DNA from: an uncultured Oscillospiraceae bacterium
GTDB lineage: Bacteria > Bacillota > Clostridia > Oscillospirales > Oscillospiraceae
Assembly (NCBI GenBank): GCA_949841465.1
Contig: CATKZW010000006.1
Span: forward strand, 42,750 to 106,749
Reading direction: 5' to 3'
Length of the DNA stretch: 64,000 bases
In this document: positions 41,517 through 51,131 of the stretch, one piece after another
Layout of the letters: every line of letters starts with the position of its first letter
Numbering within the stretch: position 1 is the stretch's first letter
Program-made: the position numbers and the translations under genes
Notes under the pieces: model-generated
What the model was told of the DNA's origin: nothing
Database searches by the model: none
The model's input: the letters and a program-made list of their open reading frames with translations, nothing else

Positions 41517-41885
41517 ATGATCCAAGAAGAAAGCTATCTGAAGGTGGCCGATAATACCGGCGCCAAGGAGATCAAGACCATCCGTGTGCTGGGCGGGTCC
41601 CGGCGCAAGTTCGGCAACATCGGCGACGTGGTGGTGGCCTCCGTGCGGAAGGCCGCGCCCGGCGGCCAGGTGAAAAAGGGCGAGGTGGTCAAGGCCGTCA
41701 TCGTCCGCTCCGCCCGGGGCGTGCGCCGCGCCGACGGCAGCTATCTCCGCTTCGACGAGAACGCCGCCGTCCTCATCAAGGAGGACAAGAACCCCCGGGG
41801 CACCCGTATCTTTGGCCCGGTGGCCCGCGAGCTGCGCGACAAGGATTACATGAAGATCCTGTCTCTGGCTCCCGAAGTGCTGTAA
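41517..41885 (+). CDS. rplN: 50S ribosomal protein L14
   Basis: A 122-residue protein at the subunit interface. The [19 protein letters not shown] start and the [23 protein letters not shown] end are the family signatures, quoted in parts. AAAAGGAGGTG precedes the ATG. Confidence 0.98.
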   Translation: MIQEESYLKVADNTGAKEIKTIRVLGGSRRKFGNIGDVVVASVRKAAPGGQVKKGEVVKAVIVRSARGVRRADGSYLRFDENAAVLIKEDKNPRGTRIFGPVARELRDKDYMKILSLAPEVL

Positions 41886-41900
41886 GGGGGGGAGCGAGGT

Positions 41901-42212
41901 ATGAGTATGAACGTGAAGAAGAACGACACCGTGGTCGTCCTGTCCGGCAAGGACAAGGGCAAGCAGGGCAAGGTTCTGTCCGTGGACCCCAAGGGCGGCA
42001 AGGTGATCGTGGAGAAGGTCAACCTGGCCTCCAAGCACCAGAAGCCCCGCCAGCAGGGCGAGGAGGGCGGCATCGTCCAGAAGGAAACCCCCATCTACGC
42101 CTGCAAGGTGATGACCGTGTGCCCCAAGTGCAATAAGCCCACCCGTCCCGCCCACAAGGTGGAGGGCGGCAAGAAGACCCGCGTGTGCAAGCACTGCGGC
42201 GCCGAGATCTGA
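41901..42212 (+). CDS. rplX: 50S ribosomal protein L24
   Basis: A 103-residue assembly-initiating protein with a KOW motif ([18 protein letters not shown]). The C-terminal half carries CPKCNK and CKHCG, the usual zinc-finger-like pairs of many bacterial L24. The ATG at 41901 is used; a second ATG two codons later is possible. Confidence 0.97.
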   Translation: MSMNVKKNDTVVVLSGKDKGKQGKVLSVDPKGGKVIVEKVNLASKHQKPRQQGEEGGIVQKETPIYACKVMTVCPKCNKPTRPAHKVEGGKKTRVCKHCGAEI

Positions 42213-42232
42213 GAGAGAGGAGGAGCATAACA

Positions 42233-42796
42233 ATGGCTGAGAAAAAAGTGCCTAACCTGAAGGCGAAGTACGCCGCCGACGTGGCTCCTGCTCTGATGCA
42301 GAAGTTTGGCTACAAGTCCTCTATGGAGATCCCCCGCATCGTCAAGATCGTGGTCAACTGCGGCTGCGGCGAGGCCAAGGACAACGTGAAGGTGCTGGAC
42401 AGCGTGGTGGCCGACCTGACCGCCATCACCGGCCAGAAGCCCATTATCACCAAGACCAAGAAGCCCATCGCAAACTTCAAGATCCGCAAGGATATGCCCA
42501 TCGGCGCCAAGGTCACCCTGCGCCAGGACAAGATGTGGGAGTTTATGGACCGGCTGTTCAACGTGGCCCTGCCCCGCGTCCGCGACTTCCGGGGCATCAA
42601 TCCCAACGCCTTCGACGGCCGGGGCAACTACGCCCTGGGCCTGAAGGAGCAGCTGATCTTCCCCGAGATCGAGTACGACAAGATCGACAAGATCCGCGGC
42701 ATGGACGTGGTCATCTGCACCACCGCCAAGACCGATGAAGAGGCCAAGGAGCTGCTGACGCTTCTGGGCGCTCCGTTCCACACCGAGAACGGCTGA
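42233..42796 (+). CDS. rplE: 50S ribosomal protein L5
   Basis: A 187-residue protein that binds 5S rRNA and contacts the P-site t[22 protein letters not shown] and [20 protein letters not shown], read in parts, are signatures. AGAGGAGGAGC precedes the ATG at 42233. Confidence 0.98.
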   Translation: MAEKKVPNLKAKYAADVAPALMQKFGYKSSMEIPRIVKIVVNCGCGEAKDNVKVLDSVVADLTAITGQKPIITKTKKPIANFKIRKDMPIGAKVTLRQDKMWEFMDRLFNVALPRVRDFRGINPNAFDGRGNYALGLKEQLIFPEIEYDKIDKIRGMDVVICTTAKTDEEAKELLTLLGAPFHTENG

Positions 42797-42815
42797 GAGA
42801 GGGAGGAAAACTGCT

Positions 42816-43001
42816 ATGGCCAAAAAGTCCATGATTAACAAGCAGCAGGCTGAGCCCAAGTTCTCCAGCCGCCGCTATAACCGCTGCAAGATCTGCGGCC
42901 GTCCCCACGCCTACCTGCGCAACTACGGCATCTGCCGTATCTGCTTCCGGGAGCTGGCCTATAAGGGTGAAATTCCCGGGGTCAAGAAGGCGTCCTGGTA
43001 A
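42816..43001 (+). CDS. rpsN: 30S ribosomal protein S14, zinc type
   Basis: A 61-residue S14 of the zinc-binding type, with CKICG and CRICF supplying four cysteines. It belongs to the 30S head. GAGGGAGGAAA precedes the ATG. A 340-base non-coding stretch follows before rpsH. Confidence 0.98.
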   Translation: MAKKSMINKQQAEPKFSSRRYNRCKICGRPHAYLRNYGICRICFRELAYKGEIPGVKKASW

Positions 43002-43161
43002 TTTTATGGTAACGAGTCCAAAGGCGGGAGCTTGCTCCCGCCTATGGGCCTGTTATATGGCACTGTCGAACGGTGCCGCATTAAGAGACCCCCGGCGAGG
43101 GAAAAGACGGACAACAGGTCGGGAGATGATGCCTAACTCTCGATACCTTTCCGTCTGTACC
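43002..43161 (+). other. first part of the rpsN-rpsH gap, hairpins only
   Basis: GGCGGGAGC (about 43023-43031) pairs with GCTCCCGCC around TT, a strong stem without a U-run just after rpsN. The remainder to 43161 has no gene I can support. The repeat element starting at 43162 follows. Confidence 0.5.
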
Positions 43162-43293
43162 GAGAAGCGTCCGAGCCGTCGTGAGCAGCGCGGATGGACC
43201 GAAGCGAGGGCGAGCGCAGGGCCGCACAGCGGCCCAAGACCAGCCCGAGTCGGAGGGAAGCCGCGCGTTGCGAGCAGGCGAGGCGTGACAACA
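43162..43293 (+). repeat. structured repeat element, copy A (rpsN-rpsH gap)
   Basis: A 132-base element that shares its ends with 49142-49278: GAGAAG, the 18-mer GAGCCGTCGTGAGCAGCG (43173-43190), TCGGAGGG in the middle right, and GCGAGCAGGCG...TGACAACA at the end. A central hairpin GGGCCGC-ACA-GCGGCCC (43219-43235) stands where copy B has a different hairpin. An outer stem GCGCGG/CCGCGC is also present. No ribosome site or open frame fits it. Confidence 0.7.
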
Positions 43294-43341
43294 AAACGCT
43301 ATTGTGACAATTCCGGTAATCTGAATAGGAGGTAAAGTCTC

Positions 43342-43743
43342 ATGCAAATCACCGATCCCATTGCGGATATGCTCACCCGCATCCGCAACGCGAGCAACGC
43401 CAAGCATGACACCGTGGATGTTCCGGCTTCCAACATGAAGAAGGCCATCGCTCAGATCCTTTTGGACGAGGGCTATATCAAGAACTTCCAGACCATCAAT
43501 GATGGTACCCAGGGCGTCATCCGCATCACTTTGAAGTATATCCAGCCCGGCAAGGAGAAGGCCATCACCGGCCTGCGCCGGGTGTCCAAGCCCGGTCTGC
43601 GCGTCTATGCCGGCGCCGACGAGCTGCCCCGGGTGCTCCGCGGCCTGGGCATCGCCATCGTTTCCACGTCCAAGGGCGTCATGACCGACAAGAAGGCCCG
43701 TCAGGCCCATGTCGGCGGCGAAGTCCTGGCGTTCGTCTGGTAA
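43342..43743 (+). CDS. rpsH: 30S ribosomal protein S8
   Basis: A 133-residue protein central to 30S assembly; in E. coli it represses the spc operon. The [13 protein letters not shown] start and the closing [14 protein letters not shown] are typical. AGGAGG precedes the ATG. The long folded gap before it invites comparison with S8 autoregulation, although the E. coli target lies in rplE. Confidence 0.98.
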   Translation: MQITDPIADMLTRIRNASNAKHDTVDVPASNMKKAIAQILLDEGYIKNFQTINDGTQGVIRITLKYIQPGKEKAITGLRRVSKPGLRVYAGADELPRVLRGLGIAIVSTSKGVMTDKKARQAHVGGEVLAFVW

Positions 43744-43757
43744 GGAGGGTTATAGGA

Positions 43758-44303
43758 ATGTCTAGAATTGGCAGAGCTCCTATCGCCGTTCCCGCCGGCG
43801 TGGAGATCAAGATCGAGGACAACAACCTCGTCACCGTGAAGGGCCCCAAGGGCACCCTCACCCAGCAGCTGCACCCCAACATGACCATCAAGCAGGAGGG
43901 AGCCGAGCTGCATGTCACCCGCCCCAACGATTTGAAGGAGAACCGCTCCCTGCACGGCCTGACCCGCACCCTGCTCCACAATATGGTGGTGGGCGTCACC
44001 GAGGGCTTCAAGAAGACCTTAGACGTCAACGGCGTGGGCTACCGCGTCGCCATGGAGGGCGGCAAGCTGGTCATGAACCTGGGCTACTCCCATCAGGTCA
44101 TCATGGAGGCCCCCGCGGGCATCACCATCGAGACCCCCAGCGCCAACCAGATCATCATCTCCGGCTTCGACAAGCAGCTGGTGGGCCAGTTCGCCGCCGA
44201 GGTCCGCGAGAAGCGTCCTCCCGAGCCCTATAAGGGCAAGGGCATCAAATACTCTGACGAGGTCATCCGCCGCAAGGTCGGTAAGACCGGCGTCAAGAAA
44301 TAA
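43758..44303 (+). CDS. rplF: 50S ribosomal protein L6
   Basis: A 181-residue two-domain protein near the factor-binding site. It has the [16 protein letters not shown] start and the [20 protein letters not shown] end. AAGGAGGG precedes the ATG. Confidence 0.98.
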   Translation: MSRIGRAPIAVPAGVEIKIEDNNLVTVKGPKGTLTQQLHPNMTIKQEGAELHVTRPNDLKENRSLHGLTRTLLHNMVVGVTEGFKKTLDVNGVGYRVAMEGGKLVMNLGYSHQVIMEAPAGITIETPSANQIIISGFDKQLVGQFAAEVREKRPPEPYKGKGIKYSDEVIRRKVGKTGVKK

Positions 44304-44321
44304 TAAGGAGGTGTGCCGATT

Positions 44322-44681
44322 ATGATTAACCGTCCCAATACTAAGGCTCAGCGCCTGCACCGTCATAAGCGCGTTCGCGGCAAGGTGTCCGGCACCCCCG
44401 AGCGTCCCCGCCTGAACGTGTTCCGCAGCGGGACCAACATCTACGCCCAGATCATCGACGATACCAAGGGCGTCACCCTGGTCTCCGCTTCTTCCCAGGA
44501 GAAGGGCTTCGAGGGCCCCGGCAGCAATTGTGAGGCCGCCAAGAAGGTGGGCGAGACCATCGCCCAGCGCGCCAAGGACAAGGGCATCGAGGCCGTGGTG
44601 TTCGACCGCGGCGGCTACCTGTACCACGGCCGCGTGAAGGCTCTGGCCGAGGGCGCCCGTGAGGGCGGCCTGCAGTTCTAA
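44322..44681 (+). CDS. rplR: 50S ribosomal protein L18
   Basis: A 119-residue 5S rRNA-binding protein. The [23 protein letters not shown] region and the closing [17 protein letters not shown] match, quoted in parts. AAGGAGGTG sets the start at ATG 44322, not at the GTG three codons earlier. Confidence 0.97.
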   Translation: MINRPNTKAQRLHRHKRVRGKVSGTPERPRLNVFRSGTNIYAQIIDDTKGVTLVSASSQEKGFEGPGSNCEAAKKVGETIAQRAKDKGIEAVVFDRGGYLYHGRVKALAEGAREGGLQF

Positions 44682-44698
44682 GGGAGGAGGAAAATAGA

Positions 44699-45199
44699 AT
44701 GGCTCGTTTTGAAAGAGAACCCAAAGAGTTCGTGGAAAAGGTCGTGTACCTGAACCGCGTTTCCAAGACCGTCAAGGGCGGCCGTGTGGCCAAGTTCTCC
44801 GCTCTGGTCGTCATCGGCGACGAGAAGGGCAAGGTGGGCTACGGCCTGGGCAAGGCCGCCGAGGTGGCCGAGGCCATCCGCAAGGGCATCGAGGACGCCA
44901 AGAAGAACCTGGTTACCATCACCCTGTCCGGCACCACCATCCCCCACGAGGTCATCGGCGAGTTCGGCGCCGGACGCGTCCTCCTCAAACCCGCTTCCAA
45001 GGGTACCGGCATCATCGCCGGCGGCCCGGTGCGCGCCGTGATGGAGGCCGCGGGCGTGTCCGACATCCGCGCCAAGTGCCTGCGCACCAACAATCCCCAG
45101 AACGTGGTGGCTGCCACCATGGAGGGGCTCAAGTCCCTGCGCAGCCCCGCTGAAGTCGCGCGCATCCGCGGCAAGAGCGTGGAAGAGATCTTAGGTTAA
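44699..45199 (+). CDS. rpsE: 30S ribosomal protein S5
   Basis: A 166-residue protein at the decoding fidelity centre. It has the double-stranded-RNA-binding-like N domain ([16 protein letters not shown], here [12 protein letters not shown]) and the [17 protein letters not shown] block. GGGAGGAGG precedes the ATG. Confidence 0.98.
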   Translation: MARFEREPKEFVEKVVYLNRVSKTVKGGRVAKFSALVVIGDEKGKVGYGLGKAAEVAEAIRKGIEDAKKNLVTITLSGTTIPHEVIGEFGAGRVLLKPASKGTGIIAGGPVRAVMEAAGVSDIRAKCLRTNNPQNVVAATMEGLKSLRSPAEVARIRGKSVEEILG

Positions 45200-45213
45200 G
45201 GAGGCTGGCGACA

Positions 45214-45399
45214 ATGGCTAAAACCATCAACATCAAGCTCGTCAAGAGCCTGAACGGCCGTCTGGCCAAGCATAAGGCCACCGCCGAGGCCCTGGGCCTG
45301 CGCAAGATCGGCGACACCACCGTGCAGCCCGATAATGAGGCTACCCGGGGCAAGATCGCCCACATCGGTTACCTGCTCCAGGTCACCGAGAACGCCTAA
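45214..45399 (+). CDS. rpmD: 50S ribosomal protein L30
   Basis: A 61-residue protein with the family [14 protein letters not shown] motif. AAGGAGGCTGG precedes the ATG, and rplO follows after 13 bases. Confidence 0.97.
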   Translation: MAKTINIKLVKSLNGRLAKHKATAEALGLRKIGDTTVQPDNEATRGKIAHIGYLLQVTENA

Positions 45400-45412
45400 G
45401 GAGGTTGCGACC

Positions 45413-45853
45413 ATGAATCTGCATGAACTGTCTCCCGCTCCCGGCTCCACCCAGGTGGGCAAGCGCAAGGGGCGCGGCCCCGGCACCGGCAACGGCAAGA
45501 CCGCCGGCCGCGGCCACAAGGGCCAGTGGGCCCGTTCCGGCGGCGGCGTCCGCATCGGGTTTGAGGGCGGCCAGATGCCTCTGGCCCGCCGCCTGCCTAA
45601 GCGGGGCTTCAACAACATCTTTGCCAAGCGCCTGGAGGCCATCAACGTCTCCGCCCTGAACAAGTTTGAGGACGGCGCGGTGGTCAATGTTTGCGACCTG
45701 CTGGAAAAGGGTATCATTTCCAAGTGTGAGTACGGCGTCAAGGTCCTGGGCAACGGGGAATTGACCAAGAAGCTCACGGTCCGGGCTTCCGCGTTCTCCG
45801 CCTCTGCCAAGGAGAAGATTGAAAAGGCGGGCGGTACTGCGGAGGTGATCTGA
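45413..45853 (+). CDS. rplO: 50S ribosomal protein L15
   Basis: A 146-residue protein with the Gly-rich, basic N-terminal part ([21 protein letters not shown]) that threads into 23S rRNA, and a globular C domain. AAGGAGG precedes the ATG at 45413. Confidence 0.97.
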   Translation: MNLHELSPAPGSTQVGKRKGRGPGTGNGKTAGRGHKGQWARSGGGVRIGFEGGQMPLARRLPKRGFNNIFAKRLEAINVSALNKFEDGAVVNVCDLLEKGIISKCEYGVKVLGNGELTKKLTVRASAFSASAKEKIEKAGGTAEVI

Positions 45854-45855
45854 GC

Positions 45856-47202
45856 ATGATTCAGACCATCCGCAACGCCTGGAAGGTGCCCGAGCTGCGG
45901 GGCAAGCTGATGTTCACCGTGTTCGCACTGCTCATCTTCCGGGTGGGCGCCGCGGTGCCCGTGCCCTTCATCGACACCCAGATGCTCAGCCAGTATATCA
46001 CATCGCAGTCTGCCAGCATCTTCTCCCTGCTCAACGTGATGAGCGGCGACGCCTTTGCCCAGGCCACGGTGTTCGCGCTGTCCATCCAGCCCTATATCAA
46101 CAGCTCCATCATCATCCAGCTGCTGACCATTGCCATCCCTGCTCTGGAGCGCCTCCAGAAGGAGGGCGGCGAGGAGGGCAAGAAGAAGATTACCGCCATC
46201 ACCCGGTACGCCACCGTGGCCATCGCCCTGCTCCAGGCCTTCGGTTACTACACCATGATCCGGGTGGGCTCCAACGGCACCAGCTTCCTGTCCGCCCAGG
46301 GCGTGTGGCCCGCCATTGTCATCATTGCCGCCTTTGTGGCCGGCTCCGCCTTCGTCATGTGGCTGGGCGAGCAGATCACCGAGTTCGGCATCGGCAACGG
46401 CATTTCCATCATCCTGTTCGCAGGCATCATCGCCCGCGTCCCCTCCATGGTCTACGGCATCTATGCCGGTGTGCTCAACTGGATGAATGGGTCCGACCCC
46501 AAGAGCGTCATGGTGCTCCATCCCGCGTTTATCCTGCTCATCGTGGCCGGTATGCTGCTGCTGGTGGCGTTCATCGTCTTTATGGACAACTCTGAGCGCC
46601 GCATCCCTGTGCAGTACGCCAAGCGGGTGGTGGGCCGGAAGATGTACGGCGGCCAGTCCAGCCATCTGCCCATCAAGGTGAATATGTCCGGCGTGCTGCC
46701 CATCATCTTCGCCCAGTCCATCGCTTCCATCCCCGCCACCATCGGCATGTTTGTGCCCTCCGCCACCCAGGAGGGCACCGGCTGGAACACCTTCCTGACC
46801 ATTTTCGATTCCCGGGGCTGGGTGTACAGCATCGTGTATTTCCTGCTCATCGTGCTGTTCAGCTATTTCTATAACACCATCCAGTTCAACCCCGTGGAGG
46901 TGGCCAACAACCTGAAGAAGAACGGCGGCTTCGTGCCCGGCTTCCGGCCCGGCAAGCCCACCAGCGACTTCCTGTCCAAGGTCATCTCCCGCATCACCAT
47001 GTTCGGCGCGCTCTACCTGGCCGTGGTAGCCCTGCTGCCCACCATTGTGGGCAACATCATGCTGCTGGCCGGCAGCAGCGCCGGGACCAGCCTGGCCATC
47101 GGCGGCACCTCCGTCATCATTGTGGTGGGCGTGGCGCTGGAGACCGTGAAGGCCCTGGAGGCCCAGCTGATGATGCGCCACTACAAGGGCTTCCTTGAGT
47201 GA
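45856..47202 (+). CDS. secY: preprotein translocase subunit SecY
   Basis: A 448-residue channel of the general secretion pathway with ten membrane segments. The plug and lateral-gate region follows VPVPFIDTQ near residue 33. The cytoplasmic loops [11 protein letters not shown] (near 250) and the later [12 protein letters not shown] (near 358) are conserved. It lies two bases after rplO, as in most spc operons, and exports the many signal-peptide proteins found here. Confidence 0.98.
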   Translation: MIQTIRNAWKVPELRGKLMFTVFALLIFRVGAAVPVPFIDTQMLSQYITSQSASIFSLLNVMSGDAFAQATVFALSIQPYINSSIIIQLLTIAIPALERLQKEGGEEGKKKITAITRYATVAIALLQAFGYYTMIRVGSNGTSFLSAQGVWPAIVIIAAFVAGSAFVMWLGEQITEFGIGNGISIILFAGIIARVPSMVYGIYAGVLNWMNGSDPKSVMVLHPAFILLIVAGMLLLVAFIVFMDNSERRIPVQYAKRVVGRKMYGGQSSHLPIKVNMSGVLPIIFAQSIASIPATIGMFVPSATQEGTGWNTFLTIFDSRGWVYSIVYFLLIVLFSYFYNTIQFNPVEVANNLKKNGGFVPGFRPGKPTSDFLSKVISRITMFGALYLAVVALLPTIVGNIMLLAGSSAGTSLAIGGTSVIIVVGVALETVKALEAQLMMRHYKGFLE

Positions 47203-47219
47203 GCCCTGAGGTGAACGGT

Positions 47220-47852
47220 ATGAAGCTGATTATGTTCGGCGCCCCCGGCGCCGGAAAGGGGACCCAGGCCGCTATCCTCAGCCAGCGGCTGGGCATCCCC
47301 ACCATTTCCACAGGCAATATCCTGCGGGCTGCCGTGAAAAACGGCACGCCCGTGGGACTCCAGGCCAAGCGTTACATGGACGCGGGGCAGCTGGTGCCCG
47401 ACCAGGTCATCATCGACATCATTGTGGAGCGGCTGGGCGAGGCGGACTGCCAAAACGGGTTCATTCTGGACGGCGTGCCCCGCACCATCCCCCAGGCCGA
47501 GGCCCTGGAAAAGGCGGGCGTCCAGTTCGACTGTGTGCTGGACATTGAGGTCCCTGATTCCGAAATCATGAACCGCATGACCGGCCGGCGGGCCTGCACC
47601 GCCTGCGGCGCCACCTATCACGTGACCGCCGCGCCCCCCAAGGCGGAGGGTGTGTGCGACGCCTGCGGGGCCGCGCTGGTCCAGCGGGACGACGACAAGC
47701 CCGAGACCGTCCAGAGCCGCCTCGACGTGTACCACAGCCAGACCGAGCCCCTGAAGGACTTCTACGCCAAGCGGGGAGTCCTCAAGACGGTGGGCTTCCA
47801 GCCCTCCATTGAGGCCACCACCCAGGCGCTGGTGGAGACATTGGGGATCTGA
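47220..47852 (+). CDS. adk: adenylate kinase, zinc-lid type
   Basis: A 210-residue kinase that equilibrates ATP, ADP and AMP. The P-loop is [10 protein letters not shown] (residues 7-16). The lid has four cysteines (CTACG and CDACG), the zinc-bearing lid of Gram-positive enzymes. The NMPbind region [14 protein letters not shown] is present. GAGGTGAACGG precedes the ATG at 47220. Confidence 0.97.
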   Translation: MKLIMFGAPGAGKGTQAAILSQRLGIPTISTGNILRAAVKNGTPVGLQAKRYMDAGQLVPDQVIIDIIVERLGEADCQNGFILDGVPRTIPQAEALEKAGVQFDCVLDIEVPDSEIMNRMTGRRACTACGATYHVTAAPPKAEGVCDACGAALVQRDDDKPETVQSRLDVYHSQTEPLKDFYAKRGVLKTVGFQPSIEATTQALVETLGI

Positions 47853-47856
47853 CGGG

Positions 47857-48630
47857 ATGGAGCTGATTACGCTGAAATCTCCCCGGGAGCAGGACGCTAT
47901 GCGCAGGGCCGGGCGGGTCACCGCCCAGGCTCGGGCGCTGGCGGGCAGTATGGTCCGCCCAGGCGTTACCACCAAGGAGATCGACGATGCGGTGCGCAGG
48001 TTTATCCGCAGCAAGGGCGGCCAGCCCTCCTTTCTGGGGTACGGCGGCTTTCCAGGCTCCGCGTGCATCTCGGTGAACGAGGTGGTCATCCACGGCATTC
48101 CCTCTGCCAAGCGCGTGCTTAGGGAGGGGGACATTGTCAGCATTGACGTGGGGGCCATTATCGATGGCTTCCACGGCGACTGCGCCGCCACCTACCCCTG
48201 CGGGACCATCTCAGAGGAGGCCGCAAGGCTCATAGAGGTCACCCGGCTGAGCTTCTGGGAGGGGTTCCAGCAGGCCCAGGCGGGCCACCGGGTGAGCGAC
48301 ATCTCCCACGCGGTGCAGGCTTATGTGGAACGCCACGGCTACTCCGTGGTGCGGGACTTCGTGGGTCACGGCGTGGGCACCAAGCTCCACGAGGCGCCCG
48401 AGGTGCCCAACTTCGGGCCCGCCGGACACGGCGCCCGCCTCCAGGTGGGCATGGCCATCGCGGTGGAGCCCATGGTGTGCGCCGGCGACTGGCCCGTGAA
48501 GGTGCTCAAGGACGGCTGGACCACTGTGACCACCGACGGGTCCCTGGCGGCCCACTACGAGAACACCATCCTCATCACCGAGGACGGGCCGGAGATCACC
48601 ACCGTCACCGAGGACGGAGCCTATCTATGA
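47857..48630 (+). CDS. map: methionine aminopeptidase type I
   Basis: A 257-residue dimetal peptidase that removes the initiator Met. The metal ligands are in the GAIIDGFHGDCAATY (Asp, Asp), DFVGHGVGTKLHEAPEVPNF (His) and AVEPMV (Glu) blocks, with the last Glu in the C-terminal HYENTILIT. It begins four bases after adk and its stop overlaps the next gene in ATGA. Confidence 0.97.
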   Translation: MELITLKSPREQDAMRRAGRVTAQARALAGSMVRPGVTTKEIDDAVRRFIRSKGGQPSFLGYGGFPGSACISVNEVVIHGIPSAKRVLREGDIVSIDVGAIIDGFHGDCAATYPCGTISEEAARLIEVTRLSFWEGFQQAQAGHRVSDISHAVQAYVERHGYSVVRDFVGHGVGTKLHEAPEVPNFGPAGHGARLQVGMAIAVEPMVCAGDWPVKVLKDGWTTVTTDGSLAAHYENTILITEDGPEITTVTEDGAYL

Positions 48631-48917
48631 GCACCATGCCTGACTATACGGGCTGGATCGTCCGCGCTGCGGCCGGACGGGACAAGGACGGGCTCTTCTG
48701 TGTGGTGGGCGTGGATCAGGGGCGGAAACGGCTGCTGCTGGCCGACGGCAAACGGCGCAGATACGCCCGGCCCAAGGCCAAGGACCTGAGCCACGTGAAG
48801 CTGCTCACGGGTGGGTACGACCACCCCGCCATTCAAAAGCTGAAGCAGGGCGAAGCCCTGTCGGACAAGGCACTGAGACGGGCGCTGGCCGCGTTCCGAG
48901 ATCAACTGGAGGTATGA
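48627..48917 (+). CDS. KOW-like RNA-binding protein between map and infA
   Basis: A 96-residue basic protein of the type annotated as KOW-domain or L14e-like RNA-binding in Clostridia and Bacillus. The [20 protein letters not shown] start is a small beta-barrel, and the remainder is Lys/Arg-rich. Its start overlaps the map stop by four bases (ATGA). The place between map and infA is conserved in Firmicutes and suggests a translation-linked role, which is not established. Confidence 0.8.
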   Translation: MSTMPDYTGWIVRAAAGRDKDGLFCVVGVDQGRKRLLLADGKRRRYARPKAKDLSHVKLLTGGYDHPAIQKLKQGEALSDKALRRALAAFRDQLEV

Positions 48918-48921
48918 CGCT

Positions 48922-49140
48922 TTGGCAAAAGACGACATGATCGAGTTGGAGGGCGTCGTCACCGAGGCCCTGCCTAACACCACGTTTAACGTGGATATTG
49001 GAAATGGACACATTATTTTGGCACACATTTCCGGCAAGCTGCGGATGAACTTCATCCGCATCCTGCCCGGCGATAAAGTCACGGTTCAGATGTCGCCCTA
49101 TGACCTGACCCGCGGCCGCATCACTTGGCGTTCTAAGTAA
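48922..49140 (+). CDS. infA: translation initiation factor IF-1
   Basis: A 72-residue OB-fold factor that blocks the A site during initiation. [19 protein letters not shown] and [13 protein letters not shown], quoted in parts, are the signatures. The start is TTG at 48922, preceded by GGAGG eight bases upstream; no ATG is available at the conserved N terminus. Confidence 0.96.
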   Translation: MAKDDMIELEGVVTEALPNTTFNVDIGNGHIILAHISGKLRMNFIRILPGDKVTVQMSPYDLTRGRITWRSK

Positions 49141-49141
49141 T

Positions 49142-49278
49142 GAGAAGTGCGGAGCCGTCGTGAGCAGCGGGCTAAGCCCAGAGTGGAGCAAAAGCGGGAA
49201 GGCCCCAAAGGGGCCGGACAGGTTTTGCGGAATCGGAGGGCTTAGAACCGCGTCGCGAACAGGCGGAGCATGACAACA
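49142..49278 (+). repeat. structured repeat element, copy B (infA-rpmJ gap)
   Basis: A 137-base element matching 43162-43293 at its ends. It has the same 18-mer (49152-49169), TCGGAGGG, and GCGAACAGGCG...TGACAACA. The central hairpin here is GGCCCC-AAA-GGGGCC (49201-49215), enclosed by GCAAAA/TTTTGC and then CTAAGCCC/GGGCTTAG. Each stem differs in sequence from copy A but stands at the same place, which indicates a conserved fold. Confidence 0.7.
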
Positions 49279-49478
49279 TCAACGACCTGAGTTACCACAA
49301 GCACCGTCCCCGTGGGGCCTTGCCTCCAAAGGGGCCCCCGCCGAAGCCCAGCGAAGCGGGTTCGGTGGGGAGAGGAGCTATAGCGGAATGAGCGAGCTCT
49401 GCCCGAAGGGCGGGGCGAGCGGCTATGGAGCTTATGGCGACGAGGGGGCCATTAAGGCATGTACAGGAGGTTATTAAC
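49279..49478 (+). other. further hairpins before rpmJ
   Basis: CCCCGCCGAAGCCC pairs with GGGTTCGGTGGGG (about 49327-49362). A second long stem joins CTATAGC...GAGCTCTGCCC with GGGCGGGGCGAGCGGCTATGG (about 49377-49427). Neither has a U-run. AGGAGG at 49465-49470 belongs to rpmJ. I see no gene in this stretch. Confidence 0.5.
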
Positions 49479-49592
49479 ATGAAAGTCAGACCGTCTGTCA
49501 AGCCCATGTGCGAGAAGTGCAAGATCATCAAGCGCAAGGGCAGAGTCATGGTCATTTGCGAAAACCCCAAGCACAAGCAGAGACAAGGTTAA
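49479..49592 (+). CDS. rpmJ: 50S ribosomal protein L36
   Basis: A 37-residue zinc protein. It starts [15 protein letters not shown] and holds zinc through Cys11, Cys14, Cys27 and His32. AGGAGG lies nine bases before the ATG, and rpsM follows after 16 bases. It is the standard infA-rpmJ-rpsM order. Confidence 0.97.
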   Translation: MKVRPSVKPMCEKCKIIKRKGRVMVICENPKHKQRQG

Positions 49593-49608
49593 AGGAGGGG
49601 CATAGAGT

Positions 49609-49977
49609 ATGGCACGTATTGCCGGCATTGATCTGCCGAAGGAAAAGCGAGTCGAGATCGGACTCACCTATATTTATGGCATTGGCCGCACCAGTTCCAA
49701 AAAGATCCTGGCCGAGGCGGGCATCAACCCCGATACCCGGGTGAAGGACCTGACGGACGCGGAGGAGGCCAAGCTGCGTGAGATCATCAGCCACGAGTAC
49801 ACCGTGGAGGGCGACCTGCGCCGCAATGTGGCGATGGACATCAAGCGCCTGACCGAGATCGGCTGCTACCGCGGCGTCCGCCATCGCAAGGGCCTCCCCG
49901 TCCGCGGGCAGCGCTCCAAGACCAACGCCCGCACCCGCAAGGGTCCCAAGCGCACCGTCGCCAACAAGAAGAAGTAA
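49609..49977 (+). CDS. rpsM: 30S ribosomal protein S13
   Basis: A 122-residue head protein contacting the P-site tRNA and the large subunit. It has the [21 protein letters not shown] start and the [20 protein letters not shown] tail, quoted in parts. AAAGGAGGGG precedes the ATG. Confidence 0.98.
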   Translation: MARIAGIDLPKEKRVEIGLTYIYGIGRTSSKKILAEAGINPDTRVKDLTDAEEAKLREIISHEYTVEGDLRRNVAMDIKRLTEIGCYRGVRHRKGLPVRGQRSKTNARTRKGPKRTVANKKK

Positions 49978-49993
49978 GGAGGGATAAGTTCAC

Positions 49994-50389
49994 ATGGCTG
50001 CTAATAAGAAAGTGATTAAGCGCCGCCGCGAGCGCAAGAACGTGGAGAAGGGTCAGGTGCATATCCGCTCCTCCTTCAACAACACCATGATTACCGTCAC
50101 CGACATGCAGGGCAACGCCCTGTCCTGGGCTTCCTCCGGTGAGATGGGCTTCCGGGGCTCCCGGAAATCCACCCCCTTCGCCGCCCAGACCGCCGCCGAG
50201 ACCGCCGCCAACGCCGCCATCGAGCAGTGCGGGCTGAAGAGCGTCGAGGTGTACGTCAAGGGCCCCGGCCAAGGCCGCGAGGCCGCTATCCGGGCTCTGC
50301 AGGCCGTGGGCCTGGAGGTCACCCTCATCAAGGACGTGACCCCCGTCCCCCACAACGGCTGCCGCCCGCCCAAGCGCCGCCGCGTCTGA
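49994..50389 (+). CDS. rpsK: 30S ribosomal protein S11
   Basis: A 131-residue platform protein near the mRNA exit. The [20 protein letters not shown] and [18 protein letters not shown] regions, in parts, are signatures. AAGGAGGG precedes the ATG. Confidence 0.98.
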   Translation: MAANKKVIKRRRERKNVEKGQVHIRSSFNNTMITVTDMQGNALSWASSGEMGFRGSRKSTPFAAQTAAETAANAAIEQCGLKSVEVYVKGPGQGREAAIRALQAVGLEVTLIKDVTPVPHNGCRPPKRRRV

Positions 50390-50410
50390 TCTGGAAGGAG
50401 GAAAACCGAT

Positions 50411-51010
50411 ATGGCTAAGAATATGCAGCCCTACCTGAAGCGCTGCCGCACACTGGGCATCTCCCCCGCCGTCATGGGCGTGAACAAGGAGTCTAACCGG
50501 AACCCCGGCCCCCAGCGCCGCCCCAAGAAGAGCGAGTACGCGCTCCAGCTCACCGAGAAGCAGAAGGTCAAGTTCATCTACGGCGTGCTGGAGAAGCAGT
50601 TCCACGCCTATTATGAGAAGGCCGCCCGCATGAAGGGCAACACCGGCGACGAGCTGATGACCCTGCTGGAGCGCCGCCTGGATAACGTGGTGTTCCGCCT
50701 GGGCCTGGCCGCAACCCGCCGTGAGGCCCGCCAGCTGGTCAACCACGGCCACTTCACCGTCAACGGCAAGCGGGTGAACATCCCCTCTTACCTGGTGAAG
50801 ACCGGCGATGTGGTCGCCGTCCGTGACAAGAGCCGTTCCTCCGCCAAGTTCAAGAAGATCGTGGAGGACGACCGTTTTGTGGCCGCTCCCAAGTGGTTAG
50901 AGAAAAATAAGAACGCTCCGTTGGAGGGTAAGGTCGTCGCCATGCCCCAGCGGGACGACATCGACTTCGACGTGGCCGTTAACCTCATCGTGGAGTTGTA
51001 CTCCAAGTAA
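50411..51010 (+). CDS. rpsD: 30S ribosomal protein S4
   Basis: A 199-residue primary 16S-binding protein and, in several bacteria, a translational repressor of its own operon. The S4 RNA-binding domain ARQLVNHGHFTVNGKRVNIPS is near residue 95-120. It lacks the N-terminal zinc cysteines of some homologues, retaining only a short RCRTLGI-like stretch. GGAAGGAGG precedes the ATG. Confidence 0.98.
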   Translation: MAKNMQPYLKRCRTLGISPAVMGVNKESNRNPGPQRRPKKSEYALQLTEKQKVKFIYGVLEKQFHAYYEKAARMKGNTGDELMTLLERRLDNVVFRLGLAATRREARQLVNHGHFTVNGKRVNIPSYLVKTGDVVAVRDKSRSSAKFKKIVEDDRFVAAPKWLEKNKNAPLEGKVVAMPQRDDIDFDVAVNLIVELYSK

Positions 51011-51131
51011 TGCCGCTCCCACGGCAACCAGGCGTCCAGCCCGCTTTTGATGGGACGCACTTCCGCCTTCAGGCGGAAGTGCTCCGGGCGCCCGGCAGCA
51101 TTCGCCAATGTTAAAGGAGGGTAACACACGA
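51011..51131 (+). other. three hairpins between rpsD and rpoA
   Basis: GCGTCC pairs with GGACGC (about 51032-51058). CACTTCCGCC (51058-51067) pairs perfectly with GGCGGAAGTG (51072-51081). CCGGGCGCCCGG is a 12-base palindrome shortly after. None has a U-run. This fits an mRNA-folding control point between S4 and RNA polymerase alpha. Confidence 0.6.
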
